A stretch of DNA of 12,549 nucleotides from assembly GCA_025937665.1 (NCBI GenBank), contig JAICQW010000037.1:1-12549 (forward strand), in the 5' to 3' direction. Under the pieces are notes generated by a model that was given only the letters and a program-made list of their open reading frames with translations, ran no database searches and had not been told where the DNA came from. The position numbers were made by a program, and so were the translations under genes. This document shows positions 1 to 6,626 of this stretch, piece after piece (position 1 is the stretch's first letter; each line of letters begins with the position of its first letter). The DNA comes from Nitrososphaeraceae archaeon (GTDB lineage Archaea > Thermoproteota > Nitrososphaeria > Nitrososphaerales > Nitrososphaeraceae).

Positions 1-2
1 AC

Positions 3-485
3 AAGAAATTGGCAGATTTCTTTGAGTCTACTTTGAAATTACACTTTTCACCAACTGAAATAGCAAACATCCTAGTCACTGACTTTAAAAGTTTAATCGA
101 AGATGATACTGAGAGTACTGATTACTTGAAAAACTTGAAAGTGAAACCGGAGCATATTGCAGAATTAGCGAGATTGATTGAAAGTAACAAGATTAGCAGA
201 ATTACTGCTAAGGATATTCTAGTAAAAATATTTGAAAGTGGAAAGTTACCATCGGAGGTTGTCTATAGCAGTAATTCCTACAAAATAGCCAACGAAAAAA
301 CAATAATGGATGCTGTTCAGTCAGTTTTTGATTCCGAAAAGTCTGCAGTTGAAGATGCAAAAAAGAATCGCGAGGCAATCAATTTCTTGTTAGGTAAGGT
401 AATGAAGTTTACTAATGGACGAGCAGATCCAAAAATCGCTATACGTCTAATAAATAGCAAATTAAGTGATCCCGAGAAACAGTGA
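3..485 (+). CDS. gatB: Asp/Glu-tRNA amidotransferase subunit B, C-terminal part
   Basis: Partial gene, cut by the left edge; the frame is already open from base 3 and ends at TGA 483-485. GatB is the kinase/transamidase subunit of GatCAB, which converts Glu-tRNA(Gln) and Asp-tRNA(Asn) to the amidated forms in the cytoplasm. What is visible is the helical tail and the GatB/YqeY domain: a helix-rich stretch with 'IAELARLIESNKISRITAKD', then the family's 'AINFLLGKVMKFTNGRADPK' segment near the end, which contacts tRNA in known structures. The catalytic core lies outside the window. It converges on the LOR/SDH gene with a 58-bp gap. The protein ends at the length expected for the family, with no sign of damage. 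Confidence 0.93.
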   Translation, partial: KKLADFFESTLKLHFSPTEIANILVTDFKSLIEDDTESTDYLKNLKVKPEHIAELARLIESNKISRITAKDILVKIFESGKLPSEVVYSSNSYKIANEKTIMDAVQSVFDSEKSAVEDAKKNREAINFLLGKVMKFTNGRADPKIAIRLINSKLSDPEKQ

Positions 486-543
486 TTTCCATTAATACAA
501 TGACATTGAATTAATTGTCCTGTATAGATTCTTATACATAGAA

Positions 544-1782
544 CTATTTTTTGGAAATTTGGTCTAACTGATGCAAAACCATCGGAAGGAATGCCCCGAT
601 GTCACTAACTATTCCTATAGCCTGTGTTGTCCCTCTATCGAGCAGTTTTGTTACGACGGCCTGACTAATATCCACTGCAACAACCTTTACTCTTGCAGGT
701 ATCATATTTCCAACTGCAATTGAGTGTAACATGGTAGAAATCATAAGAACCATTTTCGTATCTCTCAATATTGACCTATATCTGTTCTGGGCTTGTATAA
801 TATCGGTAATCACGCCTGGAATTGGGCCATCGTCTCTTATAGATCCGCAAAGGGCGTACTCTACATTATTCTTTATACACTCATACATTATTCCAGATTT
901 TAGAATATTCTTTTTCACCATGTCCTCTATAGAGCCTGCCCTAAAAACTTCATTAATAGCCTGCATGTGGTTTCTGTGACCGCGAATTGCCAACGTTCCG
1001 TTTTTTACGTTCATGCCCAGGGAAGTACCAAATAATGAATTTTCTATATCATGTACTGCTAAGGCATTGCCCGTAAGTAGTCCATTTATGTAACCCATTC
1101 TTATCATCTTTGCTAACGAATCTGCAGCGCCAGAATGGACGACAACTGGTCCTGCCGTGACAACTATTTTCCCACCACTATTTTTTGTATTGTAAATATC
1201 CATTGCTATTTTTCTTGCAATTTGCTGAGTAGGTCTTTCACTGGAACTTGTACTACTCATGAATTGAAAAATATCCACTCCTTCTCTTGGACGTTCTTCA
1301 GGTAATATCCTGACTCCTTTTTCACCCGTAACTATCATATCTCCTCTCCGGATATCTCTGATTTTCCTACACTCTGCACTTTTGTCACTTGCATCAACCA
1401 CAATGCATTTATCCATCATCATATTCTCGACATCAATCCATTCATTATGGAAGAAAATTTGTGTGGTATTGTTAGTTGTGCTGTAAAAATCCCTTGGCAT
1501 TACCATGTCGCTTGGGGCAGGTTTTAGTGTAACACCGTCAATTTTTGTAGGTTGAGCGCCTTCAATAAAGACTGATTCTAATAATTGGTCAAGATGTTTC
1601 TTATTTTTTCCTGATACTAATAATCTTGCATAACTCAATTCATCCTTCTTTTTTCCGACATGAAATTCGAGAACATTAAAATCCCCTTTTAAGTCCATAA
1701 TCTTGTCAAAGATTCTTGTCAGGATCATCGAATCAATTAGATGACCTTTGATCTCTATTGTCTGGTCGAATTTTCTTTTCAA
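544..1782 (-). CDS. LOR/SDH-domain protein, TIGR00300 family (ornithine cyclodeaminase-like)
   Basis: 412 aa, cytoplasmic. Residues 1-100 match the LOR/SDH N-terminal domain (FDQTIEIKGHLIDSMILTRI). Residues 200-405 are the conserved Rossmann-like domain with VTAGPVVVHSGAAD (208-221), TGNALAVHDIE (237-247), GSIRDDGPIPGVITD (313-327) and GIVSDIGAFL (390-399). Characterised relatives, the methanogen enzyme and the C-terminal domain of cyanobacterial AgrE/ArgZ, are NAD-dependent ornithine cyclodeaminases making proline and ammonia, so that is the most likely activity here; saccharopine/lysine chemistry is the older, weaker label. The start is TTG at 1782: an in-frame TAG lies immediately upstream and the first Met is residue 19, inside the conserved domain, so TTG is forced. 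It follows the 108-aa gene by 33 bp on the same strand, probably one transcript. Confidence 0.9.
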   Translation of the reverse strand: MKRKFDQTIEIKGHLIDSMILTRIFDKIMDLKGDFNVLEFHVGKKKDELSYARLLVSGKNKKHLDQLLESVFIEGAQPTKIDGVTLKPAPSDMVMPRDFYSTTNNTTQIFFHNEWIDVENMMMDKCIVVDASDKSAECRKIRDIRRGDMIVTGEKGVRILPEERPREGVDIFQFMSSTSSSERPTQQIARKIAMDIYNTKNSGGKIVVTAGPVVVHSGAADSLAKMIRMGYINGLLTGNALAVHDIENSLFGTSLGMNVKNGTLAIRGHRNHMQAINEVFRAGSIEDMVKKNILKSGIMYECIKNNVEYALCGSIRDDGPIPGVITDIIQAQNRYRSILRDTKMVLMISTMLHSIAVGNMIPARVKVVAVDISQAVVTKLLDRGTTQAIGIVSDIGAFLPMVLHQLDQISKK

Positions 1783-1815
1783 CTAAGATCACTAAATATT
1801 AAATGTACTTAAGTG

Positions 1816-2142
1816 TTAAATTGGAAGTATCACTTTGCCGTTATATTCAGGAAGGTTTTCATCTTGAATTATTTTGCTCACTATTTCATCTTTTTTGACT
1901 TCAATAAACCATTGTGCAACTGTTTTTGCAATTCCATTTTTATCACATATTGCAATCAAGTAACCATTCTGATCCTTTACAGTGGTGAAAAAATTTTCTT
2001 CCCCAACAGGTTCCCAAGTATTATTATTATTGTCCTTTAATGCTAACGCAGGCATGGCAATGTTTCCTGTATATTTATTTAAAAGCTCTTGAGCAGCTCT
2101 AACTCTTTTTTCCCCTATTTTCAAAGCCGTGAAATACTGCAT
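1816..2142 (-). CDS. Conserved-looking hypothetical protein, 108 aa
   Basis: I do not recognise this protein. It is 108 aa, without signal peptide, membrane segment or cysteine-rich motif (a single Cys). It appears to be one small alpha/beta domain: an N-terminal basic helix (IGEKRVRAAQELLNKYTG), a polar Asn run (KDNNNNTW), strands around 'GYLIAICDKNGIAKTVAQWF', and a hydrophobic C-terminus. Support for it being real: a TATA box centred 25 bp upstream of its ATG, good codon structure along the whole frame, and a 33-bp gap to the LOR/SDH gene on the same strand. The likely co-transcription suggests, but does not show, a link to amino-acid metabolism. A 75-codon frame on the opposite strand here is a shadow. 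Confidence 0.75.
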   Translation of the reverse strand: MQYFTALKIGEKRVRAAQELLNKYTGNIAMPALALKDNNNNTWEPVGEENFFTTVKDQNGYLIAICDKNGIAKTVAQWFIEVKKDEIVSKIIQDENLPEYNGKVILPI

Positions 2143-2162
2143 TTATTGAGTATGTACTCCTC

Positions 2163-2172
2163 TTTTATATTT
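2163..2172 (-). promoter_or_regulatory. TATA box for the 108-aa / LOR-SDH transcript
   Basis: On the minus strand the sequence AAATATAAAAG lies about 25 bp before the ATG at 2142, the normal archaeal TATA-to-start-site distance. It predicts a leaderless or nearly leaderless mRNA. Confidence 0.6.
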
Positions 2173-2398
2173 GCGTTTAGCGTGTGAGTTGAATCTAACT
2201 ATTTTGGTGCCAAGAGTTTAAAGGAACAATTTTCCAGACAAAATAGTAAGAAGAGAGACTTTTATTGATATGAAAATAGGAGGCAAATTGGAAACGTTAG
2301 AATTCTATCCCTTCAAAGTTGTAAGAGTAATGATGTTGTGCAATGCAAATCACGATGTTGGTCTTGCATTACAGTCTAATTGATAAATGATTAACATT

Positions 2399-2406
2399 TT
2401 TATAAG
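2399..2406 (+). promoter_or_regulatory. TATA box for the multicopper oxidase-family gene
   Basis: TTTATAAG is centred about 25 bp upstream of the ATG at 2427. The transcript would start at or within a few bases of the start codon, so no ribosome binding site is expected and none is seen. Confidence 0.6.
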
Positions 2407-2426
2407 AAATGTATTCTTGATCAAAT

Positions 2427-3665
2427 ATGTTCTGGCAAAATGCATACTTCTTTGCATTAGCCATGTCACTTATTTTGATTTTGCCATCTGTAAATTTTCC
2501 TTTCGTGAATATTCCTGCTGATGGCCAGTCTACAACATCTCCTATTTCTCAAGAAGAATACGACAAGATAAAAAATTGTACCACAAATCTTAGTAAAAAA
2601 CCCACGCCAGTAGAATATCTTACTCATTTTAACTGTGGTCACATATCTAAAGACGAAAGCGCAAAGACACTAAGACAATTTACATTAATTGTTGAGGAAA
2701 ATCAAAAGATACCTATTACTTATGAAGGTCATATTTTTGAGGGTTGGACGTTTAATGGTACAATACCAGGACCCACAATAAGAGTCACAGAAGGCGATTT
2801 AGTTAGAATTAGAGTTATTAATAGTAACGAGAACACTCACGCTCACTCACTTTATTCACAGCCAACTCATTATGTTAAGAATAATGCATTTACGATGACA
2901 GGACAACCGGGAGGGACAATTTCTCCAGGCAGGAGTTTTACGTACGAATTTGTTGCAGGACCGTATGGGGTGTATCCATATTACTGTCATGTGGAGCCAA
3001 TGGCAGACCATATCAACAGGGGATTGTATGGAATGATTGTAATAGATCCAAAGGAACCTCGTCCTCAAATGACAGAAATGGCTATGCTCCTCAACGGATA
3101 TGACTTGGATTTAGATCTTGAAGGACCGATAACATTGCCGCCAGTTGATTCAATTGATGGTGTAGAAACCAATTTGCCCTCGAACTCAAGTAGTAACAAC
3201 AATACTAACGCAGGTACGAATATGAGTAACATGAATGATGTTCCCGTTCCTTCAATTCCAGAGAGTGGTAATAGTGAAAGTACATCTAGAGAAAAAAGAG
3301 TCAATGAAATCTACACAGTAAATGGAAAAGCATTTGATTACATGATGAATCCTATTGTAGTACACACAGGAGAACCGTATCGTGTGTATATTGTTAACAT
3401 GCTTGAATTTGACTCGGTGAATTCGATTCACGTGCATGGAGCAATGTTTGATTATTATTCGGCTGGTACTAATAAAACTGCTGACTATTTAACAGATATA
3501 GTAACGTTAACAAATGGTGATAGAGGAATAATGGAATTTACTTATGATTATCCTGGAACCTACATGTTCCATGCACATCAGACCCTTTTTACTGATTTGG
3601 GTTGGATGGGACTTTTTGATGTAAGGGGAAGCCCAGTTAATACACCACCAAGTGATGCGACCTAA
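2427..3665 (+). CDS. Exported two-domain multicopper oxidase-family protein with degenerate copper cluster
   Basis: 412 aa with an N-terminal hydrophobic segment (residues 6-29; signal peptide or anchor), so it acts outside the membrane. Two cupredoxin domains (about 80-210 and 293-400) are joined by a Ser/Asn/Pro-rich linker (250-288). Domain 1 keeps a type 1 copper set: H140, C187, H195 and, in the axial position, L200, which usually means a high redox potential. Domain 2 keeps the paired histidines H335/H337 and H382/H384. In related two-domain oxidases domain 1 carries HSxHxH and HCH; here these read H-S-L-Y143-S-Q145 and Y186-C-H188, so three of the expected trinuclear-cluster histidines are absent. 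It may therefore be an electron-transfer protein rather than an O2- or nitrite-reducing enzyme. Overall layout (type 1 copper in domain 1) matches the thaumarchaeal family; specific substrate unknown. Confidence 0.88.
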   Translation: MFWQNAYFFALAMSLILILPSVNFPFVNIPADGQSTTSPISQEEYDKIKNCTTNLSKKPTPVEYLTHFNCGHISKDESAKTLRQFTLIVEENQKIPITYEGHIFEGWTFNGTIPGPTIRVTEGDLVRIRVINSNENTHAHSLYSQPTHYVKNNAFTMTGQPGGTISPGRSFTYEFVAGPYGVYPYYCHVEPMADHINRGLYGMIVIDPKEPRPQMTEMAMLLNGYDLDLDLEGPITLPPVDSIDGVETNLPSNSSSNNNTNAGTNMSNMNDVPVPSIPESGNSESTSREKRVNEIYTVNGKAFDYMMNPIVVHTGEPYRVYIVNMLEFDSVNSIHVHGAMFDYYSAGTNKTADYLTDIVTLTNGDRGIMEFTYDYPGTYMFHAHQTLFTDLGWMGLFDVRGSPVNTPPSDAT

Positions 3666-3725
3666 CATCAGATTTGACTCTGCTTTCTAAGTTTATTTTG
3701 TGAATCAACCCTATACTGGGTTTAT

Positions 3726-4328
3726 TCATATTCTATCTGAATCACCATTTATAGTTAGCAAAATTTGAGATACAAGTTCAAATTCATTATTCGAAATGTA
3801 CTCAGCAGCAGACGTTAAGAATACTTGCAGAGATTGTTTCGAATATCCACCTAATTCATATTCCTTTGCTTGCAGAGCCATTTCCAGCTTGTCTATGTTG
3901 TGAACAAATTTAGAACTAATTGTTTTATTTTCAACATATTCATTCCAAATATCGAGATATTTTTTATGGAGATTGTCAGGCAGTTTGGAAATAATTTCTC
4001 GCATAGTCTTGGTTTCTTGAATTATTTTTTCATCATGAGATATCATATCGGGAGTGTTGTCGCCAACTATTGATTCAGCGAGGTCATGTAAATTTGCCAT
4101 CTTCATTATATGTTCTGTATCAAGATTCAATATTTCTGAAAGAACCATTGACATCATACACATTGAATAAGAATGGTCAGCCACAGATTCCGGTGATGAA
4201 ATGTTAGATTTATGTATCCATCCCGATCGTCTTACCTTTTTAAGATTACAAACAACATGAAAAAAACTCACAATGTCAGATTTTTGGCTATCTCCAAGGC
4301 TCATATTCTGTAATGAATTCTGATTCAT
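3726..4328 (-). CDS. HD-domain phosphohydrolase, YfbR/HDDC2-like 5'-deoxynucleotidase
   Basis: 200 aa, cytoplasmic. The metal-binding HD signature is complete: ESVADHS (H52), LHD (H81, D82) with the following AESIVGD, and D146 in NIDKLEMALQA. A conserved Arg/Trp segment 'RRSGWIH' (33-39) precedes it, as in YfbR and HDDC2. These enzymes dephosphorylate dNMPs/NMPs to nucleosides with a divalent metal, so a role in nucleotide pool control is likely. The first Met is at 4328, but an AT-rich TATA-like element (TTATATTA, about 4333-4340) sits almost on it; the internal ATG at 4304 (Met9) fits the usual TATA spacing better and loses nothing of the fold. The gene converges on the multicopper gene with a 60-bp gap. 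Confidence 0.87.
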   Translation of the reverse strand: MNQNSLQNMSLGDSQKSDIVSFFHVVCNLKKVRRSGWIHKSNISSPESVADHSYSMCMMSMVLSEILNLDTEHIMKMANLHDLAESIVGDNTPDMISHDEKIIQETKTMREIISKLPDNLHKKYLDIWNEYVENKTISSKFVHNIDKLEMALQAKEYELGGYSKQSLQVFLTSAAEYISNNEFELVSQILLTINGDSDRI

Positions 4329-4352
4329 ATTAATATAATCTAATTCTCAGAG

Positions 4353-4517
4353 TCATTGGAATGACTGATTGAGTGTATCTGGTATCATTGAAGTGTATTC
4401 AAAGAGTATCAATAGAATAGGGAGAAAATGATCAAGAAAATACAGTATAGCGCTGCTTACTATAGCCAAGATAGTTGTAATGAATATCAAAAGTAGAACA
4501 TTTCTCGTCTGTTCCAA
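4353..4517 (-). CDS. Candidate small membrane protein, 54 aa (TTG start)
   Basis: A short frame below usual length cutoffs. It begins at TTG 4517 (LEQTRNVLLLIFITTILAIV) and ends at TGA 4353-4355. After four polar residues it has two hydrophobic segments, about residues 6-28 and 31-41, then a polar tail, a layout typical of small membrane proteins. A good TATA box (TTTAAATAC on the minus strand, 4551-4560) predicts a start site near 4530, 13 nt before the TTG. There is no upstream ATG. Against it: TTG start, no known relative that I recognise, and short AT-rich frames often look hydrophobic by chance. Its stop lies 24 bp before the HD-domain gene on the same strand. Confidence 0.4.
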   Translation of the reverse strand: MEQTRNVLLLIFITTILAIVSSAILYFLDHFLPILLILFEYTSMIPDTLNQSFQ

Positions 4518-4550
4518 TTCTAAACAGTAATAATTTTGGTATCCTAATCT

Positions 4551-4560
4551 GTATTTAAAT
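4551..4560 (-). promoter_or_regulatory. TATA-like box in the 4329-4801 gap
   Basis: ATTTAAATAC on the minus strand, within an otherwise unassigned stretch. It would drive the 54-aa membrane ORF at 4517 or a short RNA. Confidence 0.4.
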
Positions 4561-4801
4561 CTAATTAGTCTATGATTATAGTTATGGCTGATATCTAGGA
4601 AAAGGGTTTAGTTTGCAACTTATAGCTGACCTGCACTTAAAGTTTATGCCCATACGATCCAGATTAAACGAAATGAGGACTGTCATTCTTCCTTATCAAC
4701 AATATTCGACTCGTTTCCGATTCGTGGTAAGCAAATGTTTTGGCGATCCCTATCAATGCATTATATTTTTGCCTCGTTAAACTTGATATTCAAATGGATA
4801 G
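4561..4801. other. Intergenic region, no supported gene
   Basis: About 240 bp between divergent/tandem small genes. The only notable item is a 35-codon frame on the plus strand (ATG 4673, TAA ending 4780), preceded by TTAAAGTTTAT at 4638-4648, a TATA-like element at leaderless spacing. The predicted peptide is basic and unrecognised, so I do not call it a gene. Confidence 0.4.
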
Positions 4802-5116
4802 TCAAATAAGATAGTAAATCGATGCCATAAATGCAGCAATTACGAATATTAAGTAACCAAATCCGACCGCCATTGTTATTATGGATGTTTTCTTGAGTAG
4901 CTCAGTGTGCTTATTTGTCAAGTTTGTCATGATGGCTAGCACTGCAGATGCAGTGAAAGGCGCTATTATTGCCAATGTAATCATCAACCTGGTAATACTC
5001 TGATCCTTTTGAGAAATAATGGATGAATCGAATCCTATTGAAAGTGTTAGAAGAATCATAACACCTATGATTACGGTCGCATCGACTTGAATAATGTCTT
5101 TGTCTTCAAGAGTCAT
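4802..5116 (-). CDS. Small three-helix membrane protein, 104 aa
   Basis: Unrecognised integral membrane protein. Three hydrophobic helices are seen at about residues 12-29, 43-64 and 77-103, separated by a short polar loop with SSIISQKDQS and a basic loop with TNKHTELLKK. The positive charges in the second loop suggest that loop faces the cytoplasm. The N-terminus is acidic (TLEDKD) and there is no cleavable signal. The ATG at 5116 is supported by a TATA box 33 bp upstream (5145-5154), consistent with a leaderless or very short leader transcript. It stands alone, with 327 bp to the adenosyltransferase gene upstream on the same strand. No catalytic motif is visible, so function is open. Confidence 0.7.
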   Translation of the reverse strand: MTLEDKDIIQVDATVIIGVMILLTLSIGFDSSIISQKDQSITRLMITLAIIAPFTASAVLAIMTNLTNKHTELLKKTSIITMAVGFGYLIFVIAAFMASIYYLI

Positions 5117-5144
5117 TACAAAACCAATGAAAGTTAATCAAGCA

Positions 5145-5154
5145 TATTTAAAAT
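5145..5154 (-). promoter_or_regulatory. TATA box for the three-helix membrane protein
   Basis: ATTTTAAATA on the minus strand, about 33 bp upstream of the ATG at 5116. Confidence 0.5.
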
Positions 5155-5211
5155 ATTCCATGAGTTTGAAGATCATGGCAATTTATTGGTCATTAAAGGT
5201 TGATACTTTTG

Positions 5212-5265
5212 TAGGCCGGCAGGGAATGTTCTATGAGTAGAGTATCCGACCGGCTTGTGTGATGG
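5212..5265 (-). ncRNA. Candidate structured small RNA (long stem-loop)
   Basis: A GC-richer island in AT-rich intergenic DNA. Outer arms GGCCGG (5214-5219) and CCGGCT (5250-5255) pair, extended by weaker pairs to 5212/5257. Inside, GG(A) at 5223-5225 faces TCC at 5245-5247, and TCTA (5230-5233) pairs with TAGA (5238-5241) around a TGAG loop. On the minus strand a TATA-like AATAAAAATACC (about 5287-5298) would place transcription start near 5265, just before the stem. No long T-run follows, so it does not look like a simple terminator. It lies about 190 bp after the adenosyltransferase stop and 95 bp before the membrane protein start. It may instead be a 5' leader structure. I recognise no RNA family in it. 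Confidence 0.35.
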
Positions 5266-5443
5266 TACCTATTTGTTGTGTAAAAGGTATTTTTATTTCT
5301 TCATCTAATCATAATAACTTGGCTTACCTAAGTTTACTCACTATAGGTAATTTAGTAGTAGATGATTCGCTTCCTTCAAAGAAGCTATAACCACGCAAAT
5401 CTTTTTATAATTTACAATATCAGTGATTTGAAAGTAATCAAGC
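5266..5443. other. Intergenic region between adenosyltransferase and stem-loop
   Basis: No coding frame seen. It contains one small hairpin, GCTTC/GAAGC at 5369-5373 and 5381-5385, about 60 bp past the adenosyltransferase stop, which could mark the 3' end of that transcript, and the TATA-like element near 5290 described for the stem-loop. Confidence 0.4.
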
Positions 5444-5998
5444 TCATTTTAGTTTCCAGGGAATATCAATGCAATTTTGTCGCTTATTAGTAACTCTTGC
5501 AAGAACGAACAGCAAATCTGATAATCTGTTTAGGTACACGAGAATATCCTGATTTATTTTTTGTTCGTTAGATAGTGCAACTGTAGATCTTTCAGCACGT
5601 CTTATGACGGTTCTACAAATATGGAGTAAGGAGGATTCAGTGGTACCACCAGGAAGAATGAAATAACTTATTGGCGCTAGGTCGGATTCAAGTTTGTCAA
5701 TATAACTCTCTATATTAGTTATCATTTCTTTTTTGACTAGCATCTTATCATCCTTCATATTTTTGGGATTAGCCAACTCTGCTCCTATCACGAACAAGTC
5801 ATGCTGAATGTCTAGGAGTATTCTTTCTAGATCATTAAAAATTGAATTCCCCTTGAAGTGTGATATTATCAATCCTATATGGGAATTTGCCTCATCAACA
5901 TCTCCATATGCAATTATTCTTAAATCAGATTTCAAGGTCCTGGAACCATCGGTCAATCCAGTGTCTCCCTTATCGCCGGTTTTAGTGTATATTTTCAA
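5444..5998 (-). CDS. pduO: Cob(I)alamin adenosyltransferase, PduO type
   Basis: 184 aa, cytoplasmic, full length for the family. It transfers the 5'-deoxyadenosyl group of ATP to cob(I)alamin to form coenzyme B12. The N-terminal ATP-binding signature YTKTGDKGDTGLTDGSR (4-20) is intact, followed by the helical-bundle motifs ILPGGT (114-119), HICRTVIRRAER (126-137) and YLNRLSDLLFVLAR (155-168), which hold the ATP and cobalamin contacts. In ammonia-oxidising archaea B12 is needed by methylmalonyl-CoA mutase of the 3-hydroxypropionate/4-hydroxybutyrate cycle, the likely beneficiary. The start is TTG at 5998, two codons before the conserved YTKTGD, with no ATG upstream in frame; a TATA-like AAATTTATGG (6025-6034) lies about 30 bp before it. 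Monocistronic as far as can be seen. Confidence 0.94.
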   Translation of the reverse strand: MKIYTKTGDKGDTGLTDGSRTLKSDLRIIAYGDVDEANSHIGLIISHFKGNSIFNDLERILLDIQHDLFVIGAELANPKNMKDDKMLVKKEMITNIESYIDKLESDLAPISYFILPGGTTESSLLHICRTVIRRAERSTVALSNEQKINQDILVYLNRLSDLLFVLARVTNKRQNCIDIPWKLK

Positions 5999-6128
5999 GA
6001 TTGAAATACTATATTTGCTGATTCCATAAATTTTTTTATGTGAAACTCAAATAATCATGATTACTAAATCCTTCAGACAACTGTGATTCTATTTCCTGTG
6101 ATAAAACTAAGTGCGCCAGTTAAGAAAA

Positions 6129-6290
6129 TTAGTAAGAATGAGCCTCTATTTTGTGCTCTTTGAGATATTTCTTCTTCTTGAATCTCTCATTACACTTCTC
6201 ACATTTGAAAGGCTTTTCAAATTCTATAAGGAACCTTTTTCGCCTTTCCTCAGGAGTTTCCACGACCATCTTTAAATCTGTATTATCCAT
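6129..6290 (-). CDS. Single-domain C2H2 zinc-finger microprotein, 53 aa
   Basis: A short gene easily missed by length cutoffs. ATG is at 6288-6290 and TAA at 6129-6131. Residues 27-51 form a classic C2H2 finger: PFKC30-EKC33, F37, L43, H46, H51, giving C-x2-C-x12-H-x4-H with both hydrophobic core positions in place. The N-terminal 25 residues are charged (ETPEERRKRFLIEFEK) and probably helical. The finger helix region is strongly basic (RFKKKKYLKEHK), consistent with nucleic-acid binding. Classic fingers of this kind are common in eukaryotes and known as short single-finger proteins in archaea. An AT-rich TTTTAAAAATTAAT stretch (6294-6307) lies just upstream. It is divergent from the phosphoesterase gene and downstream of no obvious partner. 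The motif makes chance unlikely; the target is unknown. Confidence 0.8.
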   Translation of the reverse strand: MDNTDLKMVVETPEERRKRFLIEFEKPFKCEKCNERFKKKKYLKEHKIEAHSY

Positions 6291-6552
6291 CGTAATTAAT
6301 TTTTAAAACTGATTATGGTTTATTTACATTAAGGAAGATAGTACTTAGATAAAACTAGTTAAAATAATTAGTTCTAATTTTATAGGTTCTCCCTCTATGA
6401 TGCATGCAAGTTCAAAAGCACAAGAGGATGAAGTTTCGGGAACACCAATTTTGTTTAGATTATCATTCAACTGGGGATAATAAAATCGCTAAATGGAATC
6501 AGCTTGATAATGCGTTATTATTCCCTAATCTCCTCATTTTCTATTTTTTGTA
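6291..6552. other. Intergenic region, no supported gene
   Basis: AT-rich divergent promoter region between the zinc-finger microprotein (-) and the phosphoesterase (+). A 27-codon plus-strand frame starting at ATGATGCATGC near 6398 has no matching promoter spacing and no recognisable motif, so it is not called. Confidence 0.4.
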
Positions 6553-6592
6553 AAATGCTTTTATCGTTAAAGTAAAAATTCATAAAGCATTT
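6553..6592. repeat. 9-bp perfect inverted repeat in phosphoesterase promoter
   Basis: AAATGCTTT (6553-6561) and AAAGCATTT (6584-6592) are exact reverse complements separated by 22 bp, ending 34 bp before the TTG at 6627. The right arm abuts the region where the core promoter should be, so it could be an operator for a dimeric regulator. With AT-rich DNA a chance origin is possible. Confidence 0.4.
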
Positions 6593-6626
6593 ATGGCAAA
6601 AATAATTAAGAGTCAGCAAGTTTGAG

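Noticed and set aside
731..979. 82-codon plus-strand frame
   Set aside because: Antisense to the conserved region of the LOR/SDH gene; no motif or promoter.
1813..2040. 75-codon plus-strand frame rich in Phe and Ile
   Set aside because: Mirror of the 108-aa minus-strand gene, which has the TATA box and better composition.
2270..2383. 37-codon plus-strand frame before the multicopper gene
   Set aside because: No motif, and the only TATA-like element (about 2213-2222) is too far away; likely chance.
2427..3665. Copper nitrite reductase (NirK)
   Set aside because: The type 2 copper His next to Cys (Y186 here) and the domain 1 partner His are absent, and the domain 1 motifs fit the two-domain oxidase family better.
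5212..5257. Cobalamin riboswitch near the B12 adenosyltransferase
   Set aside because: It lies downstream of that gene, is far too short, and shows no B12-box sequence.
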